Shown: positions 31,964-40,452 of the stretch, one piece after another
Layout: every line of letters begins with the position of its first letter
How positions within the stretch are numbered: the first letter of the stretch is position 1
Source of the DNA: Terriglobia bacterium
GTDB lineage: Bacteria; Acidobacteriota; Terriglobia; Terriglobales; Acidobacteriaceae
DNA length: 42,014 nt
Assembly: GCA_020073465.1 (NCBI GenBank)
Contig: JAIQFC010000033.1
Span: 1-42,014, forward strand
Reading direction: 5' to 3'
Made by a program: the position numbers and the translations under genes
The notes under the pieces: generated by a model
The model's database searches: none
The model's input: the letters and a program-made list of their open reading frames with translations, nothing else
What the model was told of the DNA's origin: nothing

Positions 31964-32258
31964 TTGCAGGTGTGGAGCGGACCTGCCCTGAGCGAAGCCG
32001 AAGGGGCCCTCGCCCGCGACTGCTACGGACCACCACGCCCCACGTAGAGACAGGCGCCTCGGCCGTCCGGTCGAACCGCTCTTTCCAATTCAAGGATGGT
32101 GGCGGGAAACGGCCGATTTTCTGACACTGCCTGTCATCCCGGCCGCTAAGCGAAGCGAAGGGGGAGAGCCTGCCCTGAGCAAGCGAAGCGCACCGAAGGG
32201 GACCTTACGACACCTTCCATCCCCGTGCCGTAAACAAGGACACCACTGCATTCCTCTA
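31964..32258. other. repeat-filled space between patatin and chemotaxis genes
   Basis: Holds a hybrid repeat at 31,970-32,014 (GTGTGGAGCGGACCTGCC joined to CTGAGCGAAGCCGAAGGGG), a CCTCGGCCGTCCGGTCGAAC element near 32,056 that resembles 22,540-22,556, and the first copy of the ~117-bp repeat. No gene. Confidence 0.55.
32131..32247 (+). repeat. ~117-bp direct repeat, copy A
   Basis: CTGTCATCCCGGCCGCTAAG ... GAGAGCCTGCCCTGAGCAAG ... ACGACACC. It matches 34,883-34,999 closely over the first ~85 bp and more loosely after. It lies beyond the 3' end of the chemotaxis gene. Confidence 0.75.
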
Positions 32259-33629
32259 TCACGAAGCTCCCGCCCCAAATGCCCCTTCCTTTTTCCTCTC
32301 TTCCGCTCCCCCACCAAACTGCCTCCACTCCCCGCCTCGAGCTCTCGTCCCGCTGTTCAACTTGAACCGCCGCACCATCTGCTGCAGATCCTCCGACAAA
32401 CTCGACAAGTCTTCGCAAGCCTTCGCCGACTGCTGCGCTCCATCCGCCGACTCCCGCAGCAGGCTGGTGATCTGCTCCATACTGTGGTTCACCCCCTGCG
32501 CCGCTCCAGACTGTTCCGTCGTAGCCGACGCGATCTGCGCCACCATGTCCCCGACCGAATCCGACATCTGGATAATCTGCTTCAGCGCGTCCCCCGCCTT
32601 CCTCGTCGAACTCACTCCCAGCTCCACCTGCCGGTTGTCTTCTTGCATCGCCGCCACCGCAGCCTTCGTCTCCTTCTGGATGTTCTCAATCATCTGCGCA
32701 ATTTCCTTGGTCGCGCTGGCTGTCCGCTCCGCGAGCTTGCGCACCTCGTCGGCAACCACGGCAAATCCCCGCCCTTGCTCTCCTGCCCGCGCCGCCTCAA
32801 TCGCCGCGTTCAGTGCCAGCAGATTCGTCTGGTCCGCTATGTCATCGATGACGTTGGCAATGCGCCCAATCTGGTCCGACCGTCGCCCTAGTTCTTCCAT
32901 TCTCTTTGCCGCCGTCCCCACCGACTCCGCAATCGCGTGCATCCCCGTCAGCGTCTCCTCCACGATCAATCCGCCTTTGCGCGCCACCTCCGCCGCCTGC
33001 CGCGACGCCTCCGCGGCCCGGCTGGAGTTCGATTCCACCTGCACCACCGTGACCGACATCTCCTGCATCGCCGTCGCCACCTGGTTGGTCTGATCCTTCT
33101 GGCTTTCCGCCGCTTGCGCCTGGAGTGCCGCTGACGAAGAAAGTTCGGCGCTCGCGCTCGCCACCTGCTCCGCCGTCGCCGCCACCTGCGAAATGATTCT
33201 CTGCAGCCGGTCCAGAAACAGGTTCATCCACTTCGCTACTTCCCCAAACTCATCCTGCGACGCAATCTCCAGCCGCTTGGTCAGATCCCCCTCGCCTTCC
33301 GCGATGTCTTCCAGTATCCTCGCCGTGCGCCGCAGCGGACGCGTCATCGCTTCCGAGATCCCCAGGGCGCTGACCAACCCCAGGGCGATCGCCACCAACC
33401 CCGCCATGATCGCTGACTTCACTCCTTGCTCGGTAAGAATGCGGCTTTCCTCCTCCACGCTGTATCCGACCGACGGATTGGCCCACAACGTCTCTAACGC
33501 CGTGCGCTGCGACCGCAGCAACAGCCAGCTCGTGCCCGTCACCATCACGATCACCAGCACCACGATCGAGTACACAATCCGCTGCCGCAAGCTCACCCGA
33601 GCCATCAGCATTCTTAGCCGCATCACCAT
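32259..33629 (-). CDS. methyl-accepting chemotaxis protein
   Basis: 456 residues from ATG 33,629. First membrane helix at about 17-38 ([21 protein letters not shown]), a very short periplasmic part (about 35 residues), second helix at about 71-92, then a HAMP domain ([25 protein letters not shown]). The signalling hairpin tip is [44 protein letters not shown]. It should control CheA/CheW. With so little periplasmic sequence it probably senses through the membrane or a partner. No che genes are nearby, and no CheB/CheR pentapeptide is seen at the C-terminus. Confidence 0.92.
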   Translation of the reverse strand: MVMRLRMLMARVSLRQRIVYSIVVLVIVMVTGTSWLLLRSQRTALETLWANPSVGYSVEEESRILTEQGVKSAIMAGLVAIALGLVSALGISEAMTRPLRRTARILEDIAEGEGDLTKRLEIASQDEFGEVAKWMNLFLDRLQRIISQVAATAEQVASASAELSSSAALQAQAAESQKDQTNQVATAMQEMSVTVVQVESNSSRAAEASRQAAEVARKGGLIVEETLTGMHAIAESVGTAAKRMEELGRRSDQIGRIANVIDDIADQTNLLALNAAIEAARAGEQGRGFAVVADEVRKLAERTASATKEIAQMIENIQKETKAAVAAMQEDNRQVELGVSSTRKAGDALKQIIQMSDSVGDMVAQIASATTEQSGAAQGVNHSMEQITSLLRESADGAQQSAKACEDLSSLSEDLQQMVRRFKLNSGTRARGGEWRQFGGGAEERKKEGAFGAGAS

Positions 33630-33776
33630 TTCCTCTCAGCCGGCTGGAGAGCGTTCCTCGAGCCCTGCCATGATCAGCTATCGGCAATTCCACTTCCCAA
33701 CTTCAACCGAAACAATCTCCAGCCACTCCCTCCCGCTCCTGTAAAATCGTTCCCGCCTCGGGCCGCATCCACCAAC

Positions 33777-34901
33777 ATGCCCCGTCCAATTCAGCTCACG
33801 GAAGAAGGAGTTCGCCGCCTCCTCGACCCCGCCCGCGTCCTCGCCGCCATCGAGTCCGCCTTTCGCGACCGCTATCCCTCTGTCACCATTCCCACCCGTA
33901 CTCACATCCCTCTCACCAACGGAATCTTCCTCGCCATGGCCTGCTACGACCCTTCGTGCCACACCCTTGGTACAAAGCTCGTCACCGTGCGCCGCCATCC
34001 CGCTCCCGGCGAACCCAGCGTCCAAGCCACCTACCTTCTTCTCGACGCCGATACCGTCCAGCCTCGCCTCACCGTCGCCGCCAACTATCTGACCGACCTC
34101 CGCTCCGCCGCCACCTCCGCCATCGCAACCAAACATCTCGCCCGCCCCGACGCCTCCACCCTCGCCATCTTCGGCACCGGACGCCTCGCGCGCACTCACC
34201 TGCAACTGCTCCCGCATGTCCGCAATTTCCAGCGCATCCTCATCTGCGGCCACGACCCAGTTCGCACCGCCGCTTTCATCGACGACATCAGCCAGGATGA
34301 AATCAACCAGGACAGCGATGCTATCCCGATCCTGAGCCAAGCGAAGGGGAGGGCCCTTACGGGTGGCTCCCCAGATAGTGATGTCCTCCCGAACGAAGTG
34401 AGGGACCTTGCGTCAGTTCGCGCTACTCGTGCCGTAAATGGGCCCATCGTTGCAGCGTCCAGTGCGGGAGTTTTTCGCACCCTCGTCATCCACTCTGCCG
34501 ACGCTCGTACCTGCGCCGCCGAATCCGACGTCCTCTGCACCTGCACTTCGAATCCCACCCCGCTCTTCGATGGACGCGACCTCCGTCCCGGCACGCACCT
34601 CAATCTTCTTGGCTCCTTCCAGTCCCATACCCGCGAAGTCGACACCACCACCATCCAGCGCTCCGCCCGCATCCTGGTCGAGACTTACGCCACGCTCTCC
34701 GAACCCGGAGACCTGCTCATCCCCATGCAGGAAGGCGCCATCACCCGCGACCACATCGTTGCCGACCTGCACGAACTTCTCAGTGGGAAGAAACCGGGAA
34801 GACAATGCACGGAAGAAATCACTGTCTTCAAAAGCGTAGGCTGCGCCCTCGAAGATCTCGTCACCGCCGAACTCCTGCTCAACTGTCATCCCGACCGCTG
34901 A
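33777..34901 (+). CDS. ornithine cyclodeaminase/mu-crystallin family protein with in-frame repeat insertion
   Basis: 374 residues from ATG 33,777. Family blocks: MPRPIQLTEEGVRRLLD, KLVTVRRHPAPGEPSVQATYLLLDADT, NYLTDLRSAATSAIATKHLARPD, NAD site LAIFGTGRLARTHLQ (about 130-142), ESDVLCTCTSNPTPLFDGRDLRPGTHLNLLGSFQ, and EVDTTTIQRSARILVETYAT. Between FIDDISQDEINQ and the SADARTCAAESDV block there are about 50 extra residues (IPILSQAKGRALTGGSPDSD, EVRDLASVRATRAV) encoded by dispersed repeat DNA, in frame. The C-terminus NCHPDR and stop are also repeat sequence. Such enzymes reduce imines or deaminate amino acids with NAD(P). The insertion lies in the nucleotide-binding domain, so activity is uncertain. 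Confidence 0.8.
   Translation: MPRPIQLTEEGVRRLLDPARVLAAIESAFRDRYPSVTIPTRTHIPLTNGIFLAMACYDPSCHTLGTKLVTVRRHPAPGEPSVQATYLLLDADTVQPRLTVAANYLTDLRSAATSAIATKHLARPDASTLAIFGTGRLARTHLQLLPHVRNFQRILICGHDPVRTAAFIDDISQDEINQDSDAIPILSQAKGRALTGGSPDSDVLPNEVRDLASVRATRAVNGPIVAASSAGVFRTLVIHSADARTCAAESDVLCTCTSNPTPLFDGRDLRPGTHLNLLGSFQSHTREVDTTTIQRSARILVETYATLSEPGDLLIPMQEGAITRDHIVADLHELLSGKKPGRQCTEEITVFKSVGCALEDLVTAELLLNCHPDR
34314..34440 (+). repeat. repeat DNA inserted inside the cyclodeaminase-like gene
   Basis: Includes GATCCTGAGCCAAGCGAAGG and CCCGAACGAAGTGAGGGACC, both of the dispersed CTGAGC..AAGCGAAGG and GAAGTGAGGGACC intergenic type seen elsewhere. Borders are approximate because the original sequence is unknown. 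Confidence 0.55.
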
Positions 34902-34999
34902 GCGAAGCGAAGGGGGAGAGCCTGCCCTGAGCAAGCGAAGCGCGCCGAAGGGGACCCTACGACACCGTCCGCTCCCCTGCAGCAAACAAGCCACACCAG
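34883..34999 (+). repeat. ~117-bp direct repeat, copy B
   Basis: Matches 32,131-32,247. The cyclodeaminase-like gene ends in it: AACTGTCATCCCGACCGCTGA gives the last residues NCHPDR and the stop. Confidence 0.75.
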
Positions 35000-35226
35000 T
35001 GAGGATGGCAACTACACCCAGAACAACGGCCACTTGTTTTGTAGTCGGACACTGAGGCCAGGGGCCTCAATGATGGCGTTTTGTGTTTTGAGATTAGGCG
35101 GGGAAGGCGAGACGCACTCTGCAAAAAGAATCTTTCACGCCTGGCTGGACGCCGGCGCCGAGCCCACGCACACCTTCACCCTATGAGCCAGCCACACAAC
35201 TTCGGGGGGCTCGTCCGCGCCGGGTC
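35000..35226. other. gene-free stretch
   Basis: Only a short perfect hairpin is seen (TGAGGCC AGG GGCCTCA at about 35,054-35,070). No gene or known repeat is recognised. Confidence 0.4.
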
Positions 35227-35319
35227 CTACTTCTTGTACCAAAAGTAGGCCAGCGCCAGCAGGGCGACAGTAATGATCCACAGCACAATGTCTTTTTTGG
35301 GATTCTTTTCTCCGGCCAT
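35227..35319 (-). CDS. 30-residue single-helix membrane protein
   Basis: ATG 35,319 gives MAGEKNPKKDIVLWIITVAL followed by LALAYFWYKK. It is a Lys-rich N-terminus, one clear membrane helix (about 12-27), and a short basic end, the standard form of a bacterial small membrane protein. The ribosome site is weak (CGGGG). In frame with the upstream decayed gene only by chance. Function unknown. Confidence 0.45.
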   Translation of the reverse strand: MAGEKNPKKDIVLWIITVALLALAYFWYKK

Positions 35320-35420
35320 GCCCCGAAGTACAGCACACTCACAAATTCCATTCAAGTACCACCATGAATCCCGCCGTTCCGTCCTGAAGGCGAAAGTAGC
35401 CATGCCCTGGACTCTGGCGG

Positions 35421-36420
35421 CTAATAAGTGAACGACTGGAGACTCCGTAACCCCCGCATCCGGACCATCCACAAACCCGGACCGGTTGCTCGGCTTCAGC
35501 GCAATATGCGTTGGAATCACATTAAAGGTGTTGGAGAAGTTAAGCCCGTCAATCGACTCCTTAAAGTTCCCCAGTTCGTCAAAGACCAGAATGCTGCTTC
35601 CGCTGAACGCTGTACTCGAAACCGGCTGCGCCACCAGGAACAGTTTGTGAATCGGATCGAATCGCACATCCGTGGCACTCTGAAGCTGGTGAACGCACCA
35701 CCTTGATTCATATCCACAATTCCGATGACCGGCGGAACGAACGGATTCCCCAGCGTCGAGTGCTCCAGAATGATCTGATTGGCCCCGCTGTCGTATGCCA
35801 TTGCCGGATTCGATCCTGACGTGAAATTCGGATCCGTAATCTTCACCACCGGTCCAAACGTGTTCGCCGCTACATTCGACGTGAACACCAGCGGCGTGAA
35901 GTTGAGGCTCACATCCTCCGCAAACGCGGCTGCGATGGCCGAGCCCTGGTTGCGGCTCACCGCGGTGATGATGTGCTTCTGATCGATGGGAGGCGTCCAG
36001 TTCCCGGTAAATTTATTGGCGCCCAGCGGATTCACCACTGTTAAACGTTCGTTGTACCTTGAACAGACCCAACACATGTTCGTGCTCCACCAGTCCCACG
36101 GAGTTGCCGGCCACCCCCATGGTCACGAAATCATCCTGCGTCTGCGTCTAAGCCACCACCTTAACAATGTTGCCTGTTCTCTGATCGAAGGCCTCCACCG
36201 CCGCCAGCACGTTCCCGCTCGACAAGTCCAGTGCCTCGCTCAGCACTCCTTCTGCCCCGTTCTGATCGATGTCAAATCCAAAAATCTGCCCCCCAAACTT
36301 GCTGTGCACGATCGTGCTCCCCGCCCCCGGCAACTGGACGACGTCATCTCCTGCCGACGTCTGCGCCGCCGCCGTGTTGACTCCCAGCAGGCACAAGGCA
36401 GCCACCGCCAAAATCCGCAA
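35421..36420 (-). pseudogene. decayed secreted repeat/propeller-type protein
   Basis: Read from about 36,420: signal peptide LRILAVAALCLLGVNTAAAQ, then DDVVQLPGAGSTIVHSKFGGQIFGFDIDQNG and NVLAAVEAFDQRTGNIVKVVA. An in-frame TAG lies at 36,148. The sequence continues as DDFVTMGVAGNSVGLVEHEHV, shifts frame near 36,050 into NPLGANKFTGNWTPPIDQKHI, and shifts again near 35,685 into ATDVRFDPIHKLFLVAQPVSS. A last shift near 35,447 restores LQSFTY and a stop at 35,421. The parts together give one secreted protein of about 330 residues, beta-rich; I do not name its family. One stop and three shifts mean it is a pseudogene unless the sequence quality is poor. Confidence 0.65.
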
Positions 36421-36856
36421 ACTTCAAAGTTGTTTGACCGCCTATCTCAATAGTGCGCATCACAAGTTCTCCTTCAACCGCCGCAAGCCCACCCCGTTGG
36501 GCCGCGCTTTGGCCCCGTAAACTACCTGACCCGTATCTCTCTCATGTCACCGATTTGTAAAACCCGTTATGTCCGGCGCACGCCGCCTCCAGCACGGGCT
36601 CTGAGAGATTCCATTCCACAAGTGTGCAAAGAATTGCGGACGCGCCTACCCCTGCTCTGCAAACGCCACCCGGGCAGCGCCCGGGCCCACCGAACCGCCA
36701 GAAGTGCCCGAGAATGGGAGTCTTAGCTCTCGACGGACTCACTGCCAAAAGATGTCATTCCCCCCACTTTGGCCGCGCGATTGCCTCTACTCATCATGGA
36801 TTTCAACCGGAAACTGGAAACCAGAAACCAGAAACCGGAAACTGGAACCTCACGCC
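36421..36856. other. gene-free stretch upstream of a small secreted protein
   Basis: Contains a GC hairpin near 36,669-36,687 (CCCGGGCAGCGCCCGGG) and a short tandem array at 36,805-36,849. Frames crossing it are not convincing genes. Confidence 0.5.
36805..36849 (+). repeat. GAAACC/GAAACT short tandem array
   Basis: Six or so 7-bp units of the form (C/T)GGAAAC or CAGAAAC in a row, ending 7 bp before the start codon at 36,857. It occupies the place of the ribosome site, so copy number could alter expression of the next gene. Confidence 0.6.
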
Positions 36857-37183
36857 ATGAAAACGACACTCTTTATTCTCTGCCTCATCTGCGCCACCGC
36901 CGCCTTCGGTCAGACTGCTTCGGTGCTGCCCAACAACTCGCAGCCCATTCAGATCTACGGCAATCCACAACACGCCTCGCAACACGAACTGGCGCAGCCA
37001 CAAGATATTCTCGAGCACTCGGACTACACCTACGCCAAGGGAGAGCGTCCGCTCTCCGAGTTCGGCATGACTCCATCCGAGCCCACGCCTCTCGGCGACA
37101 TTGCCCGCGCCTATAGGAAAGAGCACGCCTCGGCGAGAAAAGCTGACATCGTTTTCGAAAAGTACGTCGCCGCGAAAAAGTAG
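36857..37183 (+). CDS. small secreted protein, unknown function
   Basis: 108 residues from ATG 36,857. Signal peptide MKTTLFILCLICATAAFG, then a polar mature part: VLPNNSQPIQIYGNPQHASQ, DILEHSDYTYAKGERPLSEFG, PLGDIARAYRKEHASARKADIVFEK. Longer frames leftward include the tandem array and are rejected. No family recognised. It is probably periplasmic or released. Confidence 0.7.
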   Translation: MKTTLFILCLICATAAFGQTASVLPNNSQPIQIYGNPQHASQHELAQPQDILEHSDYTYAKGERPLSEFGMTPSEPTPLGDIARAYRKEHASARKADIVFEKYVAAKK

Positions 37184-37337
37184 TCCCGATGCATGTGTGG
37201 CGCGGGCGCCCTCGCCCGCGCGCTTTTGATCCCGCACTCTCTCATCCCCACACTTCCGCCTCGTGCTGCATGCGAATACTCGCGCGTCCCCCCGTCTCCT
37301 TATTACACGAAGCGCTTGTACCCCAGTGCTAGCTGGC

Positions 37338-37388
37338 GGTACTTTCGAGGCGCATGCGTCTGGCTTTGCGGTGAGGATAGAAACGGAG
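37338..37388 (-). pseudogene. fragment of a PD-(D/E)XK endonuclease-like gene
   Basis: On the minus strand it encodes [16 protein letters not shown], almost the same as [16 protein letters not shown] in the gene at 39,844-40,452. About 46 of 51 bases agree by eye. Only this segment remains. Confidence 0.65.
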
Positions 37389-37663
37389 CCTGATGCCAAC
37401 CCCGGTCCCGTAGGGACCTCCGACAATAGCCCGCCAGTTCACTGGCGGGTACGTGGCGCTAGAAGCCCGCGTGCCGTAGGCACGCCTGAACATCCTCTCG
37501 TCGCTTACACCAGTTCTCTCGCAATGTGCGAGAAGTGGGGGAGGAACCGAGTCGGACCCCCAACCCACCACCCACCCTCGTGTGGCGGGGCACTCCCATC
37601 CGCCCGCCCTGTCCCCATCCCAACCGCACCCCTTATCATCCCACTCCGCCCACCTCACTCTTT

Positions 37664-37706
37664 GTCATTCCGACCCCGAGCACCCGCGAGGGACGGAGGA
37701 ATCTGG
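37664..37706 (+). repeat. GTCATTCCGA-type repeat, second copy
   Basis: Borders GTCATTCCGA and GAGGAATCTG match those of 24,669-24,705; the middle differs (CCCCGAGCACCCGCGAGGGACG). Confidence 0.6.
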
Positions 37707-37884
37707 GTGCTGGTTGTCGGCCGCCGACGGGGCCCCGGCAAGTTTGTATTCCTGATCACTGACTTTCGCGTCGCGAACAGGTACGAATGGACGCCGGAGC
37801 CCGAATAGGCGGCGATGGGGTAGGTTGTCAGAATCACCCAATCACAGGGTTCGGGCCTTCATCTGCCGCCGGTTAGGAGGGTAA

Positions 37885-38373
37885 ATGGCAACTCAAGGTG
37901 CGTCGCTGGATACCATCCAGGATTTCCTGGCTCAGAAACGTATTGCGATGGTAGGGATCTCGCGTGATCCGGCGACTGATAGCGTGAAGCTGTTTGAAGA
38001 ACTCTGTCGCCGCGGGTATGACGTTGTTCCGGTGAATCCCAACACGGCGGAGGTGCAGGGACAACGATGCTTTGCTCGCGTGCAGGACATCCAGCCTCCT
38101 GTCGAGGCGGCACTGCTGATGACCAAGCCGGAAGTGACCGAAACGGTTGCGCATGACTGTGCCGAGGCGGGCATCCGTCGGGTTTGGATGTACCGGGGTG
38201 TGGGCAAGGGTGCGGTCAGCCCGAAAGCCATCGCATTCTGCGAGGAGCAGGGGATGCAGGTGGTTCCCGGACAATGTCCGTATATGTTTCTGCCGGACGC
38301 TGCGGGCGTGCATCGCTTCCACGGATTTGTCCGCAAGATCATCGGCCGATATCCCCGGCACGCGTCTTCCTAG
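37885..38373 (+). CDS. CoA-binding domain protein
   Basis: 162 residues from ATG 37,885, preceded by TAGGAGGG. A single Rossmann-type CoA_binding domain: IAMVGISRDPATDSVKLFEEL, GYDVVPVNPNTAEVQGQRCFARVQDI, VEAALLMTKPEVTETVAHDCAEAGIRRVWMYRGVGKGAVS and VVPGQCPYMFLPDAAGVHRFHGFVRKI. Similar to YccU-like proteins related to the N-terminal domain of succinyl-CoA ligase. It should bind CoA or an acyl-CoA in the cytosol; reaction unknown. A fragment of a related gene lies at 39,602-39,667. Confidence 0.88.
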   Translation: MATQGASLDTIQDFLAQKRIAMVGISRDPATDSVKLFEELCRRGYDVVPVNPNTAEVQGQRCFARVQDIQPPVEAALLMTKPEVTETVAHDCAEAGIRRVWMYRGVGKGAVSPKAIAFCEEQGMQVVPGQCPYMFLPDAAGVHRFHGFVRKIIGRYPRHASS

Positions 38374-38475
38374 GGGAAGGGGCTGCTTTCAAAACGGCCC
38401 ATTACGCTTCCTAGCCATTGTTCATAACCCTTAGCCAGCAACCTATGGTTGCCCCGTCCGAGAAAGGAATTCAAG

Positions 38476-39033
38476 ATGCTCAAACACTATTCTGTGACCT
38501 TGGCCATGTTGAGTAGCATTCTCGCTTTCTCCCTTTCCACCTTCGCTCAGGAGAAGGCAGAGGGGAAGAAGTCGATGCCGGTTGAGCAGATGGTCACCGC
38601 CATTCTGGCGGACCCAAACCTCGCGGGCAACAGCTTCTATTATGACAACGGCTTCAAGGCTGTAGGCTCGTTTGCCGTTCACGACCACTTCGGCAAGCGG
38701 GTCTGCATGGGATACATCGTGTCCGACGGCAAGCGTCTTGCCTACCGCTACATTCGCGCCATGCCCGGCCTGGGATCGAGTAACGATGCCTTTGACACCG
38801 ACCTCTCCAATCTGGCGCGTGTCGAGTACAAGTTCTACACCGCCTCCCGGGGACTGATGGACTTCTACCCCGAGCGTCTCTCGGTAAAGTTCATCTTCAA
38901 GAAACCCATCACCGGCCTGCTCGCAAACTGGGAAAAGAAGGATTTCAAAGTCGATATCTGGGATGTCCAGTTCGGCAACCGCTTGATGGAGTTCGTCAAG
39001 GCAGCCGGGGTGGAGACTGCCGTCCGCGACTAA
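38476..39033 (+). CDS. secreted protein, unknown function
   Basis: 185 residues from ATG 38,476, with AAAGGA 8 nt upstream; the frame from 38,449 is less good. Signal peptide MLKHYSVTLAMLSSILAFSLSTFAQ. The mature part contains ILADPNLAGNSFYYDNGFKAVG, HDHFGKRVCMGYIVSDGKR and VEYKFYTASRGLMDFYPERLSVKF. No family recognised. It precedes another small secreted gene by 43 nt, possibly in one operon. Confidence 0.7.
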   Translation: MLKHYSVTLAMLSSILAFSLSTFAQEKAEGKKSMPVEQMVTAILADPNLAGNSFYYDNGFKAVGSFAVHDHFGKRVCMGYIVSDGKRLAYRYIRAMPGLGSSNDAFDTDLSNLARVEYKFYTASRGLMDFYPERLSVKFIFKKPITGLLANWEKKDFKVDIWDVQFGNRLMEFVKAAGVETAVRD

Positions 39034-39076
39034 CCGCTCGATCCCGAAGACGAACCTGGGGAAGCAGGGGGGAGTT

Positions 39077-39550
39077 ATGCGCAAACTTGTTCGCCTGATG
39101 ATTGTGCTGGGGCCGCTTCTGATGGCTCCAGGAATGCTTGCGGCGCAGACTTACGACGCGATGTACGTTCAGGGACGAGTCAAGGAGTTGCCCGAAAAAA
39201 AGCCGGGCAAGCTCGACCTCGCGGACGCGACTGCCCTGCAGTTTACTTGGGACAAGGGAAGTTGGAAGGTTCCATTCGCGCAGATCAGGACAGTCTACGT
39301 GTCTCTGTCGCGCCGCTCGGCAATGATCGAGGCCTTCGGGCTGCCAGGAGCAGCCATCGGAGAAGCCAAGCCACGAAAGCTTCTCCTCAGCCTCAACCTC
39401 ACCGATGAGAGCGGAACCAACCGCAATTGTGTGTTCTTCATCCGCGGACCAGCGACCCCGGAGTTCTGGAAGACGCTGGAATCCAGGACTGGCCGCGGCA
39501 TCGTCTTCGAATCGGAAGAGGCTCGCAAAGCGGCTCAGAGCGCAGAGTAG
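39077..39550 (+). CDS. secreted protein, unknown function
   Basis: 157 residues from ATG 39,077, with GGGGGGAG 4 nt upstream. Signal peptide [24 protein letters not shown]. Beta-rich mature part ([61 protein letters not shown]) then a helical end ([25 protein letters not shown]). No family recognised. Probably co-transcribed with the preceding gene. Confidence 0.7.
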   Translation: MRKLVRLMIVLGPLLMAPGMLAAQTYDAMYVQGRVKELPEKKPGKLDLADATALQFTWDKGSWKVPFAQIRTVYVSLSRRSAMIEAFGLPGAAIGEAKPRKLLLSLNLTDESGTNRNCVFFIRGPATPEFWKTLESRTGRGIVFESEEARKAAQSAE

Positions 39551-39601
39551 ACCGGAGGGATACCGCATCCTCCGCGCACCTTGCGAAGCTCGGGATTCCG
39601 C

Positions 39602-39667
39602 GAACCTGTCGTACACGACTGCGCCGAGACCGGCCTACGTCGGGTCTGGATCTACCGGACGCCATGA
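39602..39667 (+). pseudogene. fragment of a CoA-binding protein gene
   Basis: Encodes [21 protein letters not shown] and TGA, clearly related to TVAHDCAEAGIRRVWMYRG of the gene at 37,885. It has no start and breaks off on both sides. It is a leftover of a second, diverged copy. Confidence 0.6.
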
Positions 39668-39776
39668 CGACTCTGTTTTGAAAGGGCGCGGCTTCGAGCC
39701 AGGAACGCGAAAAAGGATGGGGCACCCCCCGAATGTTAAAATAGAAGTGAGCATTCACCACAATTCGGCCAATCAT

Positions 39777-39800
39777 GGCGGAGCCCAGGCTCCGCCATTT
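39777..39800 (+). terminator. perfect hairpin, possible terminator
   Basis: ATGGCGGAGCC CAG GGCTCCGCCAT-type stem of 10-11 bp with a short loop, followed by TTTTCATG. It stands between the secreted-protein gene and the endonuclease-like gene, so it could end transcription of the former. The U-tract is short. Confidence 0.45.
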
Positions 39801-39843
39801 TCATGCTGCAAGAAATCCGGTGACTCAAAAGCAGGCAGTCCCG

Positions 39844-40452
39844 ATGCCGAAAGACAAATCTCCAAAAAAGAAATCGAAGCCCAAGCGCCCCAACACCAAG
39901 CTCACCGGAGAGCGTTCCGAAGCCGCCTTCCTCCAGCGCGCCTCCGCCCTCGGATTCGGCGTCGCCAAGCCCTGGGGCGACAGCCTCCGCTACGACTTCA
40001 TTCTCGACAACGGACAGCGCCTCTGGCGCGTCCAGGTCAAATGCACCGAAACCATCCGCGCCCGCGCCTACGAAACCCGCGCCACCTACAGCGTCGGCAA
40101 GGGACGCGCCGTCTATACCAGGAAAGACATCGACTTCGTTGCCGCCCACCTTGTCCCTCTCGACCTCTGGTACCTCGTCCCCGTCGACGTCTGCACTCCC
40201 GCCCCCATGCTCCGTTTCTATCCTCACCGCAAAGCCAAACGCATGCGCCTCGAAAAATACCGCGAACTCTGGAGCCAGCTAAAGCCCACCGGCTCCCCCG
40301 GCAACGGCCCCTTCACCATCTACGCCTGCATCGACGACACCTGGCCGGACGCTTCTTCGCAAATAGTCGAAACGTGGCCCGAAGAGTTCTGGATACCTCC
40401 GGTCCCGGAGGGACCTCCGCCAATAGGGGGAAAGGCACCGCTACCTTCATGA
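39844..40452 (+). CDS. PD-(D/E)XK endonuclease-like protein (group I intron homing type)
   Basis: 202 residues from ATG 39,844. Basic N-terminus ([19 protein letters not shown]), then a PD-(D/E)XK core: [34 protein letters not shown] (E and D) and WRVQVKCT (QxK). The layout matches the I-Ssp6803I-like family (PDDEXK_5), small homing-type nucleases. [21 protein letters not shown] follows. The end ([16 protein letters not shown]) includes the GGTCCCGGAGGGACC palindrome and, from about 40,428, foreign lipA sequence, so the true C-terminus is uncertain. No intron is visible around it. Confidence 0.75.
   Translation: MPKDKSPKKKSKPKRPNTKLTGERSEAAFLQRASALGFGVAKPWGDSLRYDFILDNGQRLWRVQVKCTETIRARAYETRATYSVGKGRAVYTRKDIDFVAAHLVPLDLWYLVPVDVCTPAPMLRFYPHRKAKRMRLEKYRELWSQLKPTGSPGNGPFTIYACIDDTWPDASSQIVETWPEEFWIPPVPEGPPPIGGKAPLPS

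Larger units (their letters stand above)
37184..37884. other. gene-free stretch made of repeats and gene remnants
   Basis: From left to right: a CGCGGGCGCCCTCGCCCGCG hairpin (37,195-37,223), a remnant of a PD-(D/E)XK gene (37,338-37,388), GGTCCCGTAGGGACC (37,404-37,418), inverted GCCCGCCAGTTCACTGGCGGGT (about 37,431-37,452), a GTGTGGCGGGGCACTCC repeat (from 37,580), and a GTCATTCCGA repeat (37,664-37,706). Several frames cross it, but none has protein features. Confidence 0.6.

Noticed and set aside
37184..37884. CRISPR array in the repeat-rich stretch
   Set aside because: The repeats are different elements, not evenly spaced copies of one repeat with unique spacers, and no cas genes are nearby.
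39405..40427. N-terminal extension of lipA in the long plus-strand frame
   Set aside because: The upstream part is an out-of-frame reading of a secreted-protein gene and the endonuclease-like gene and does not resemble LipA.
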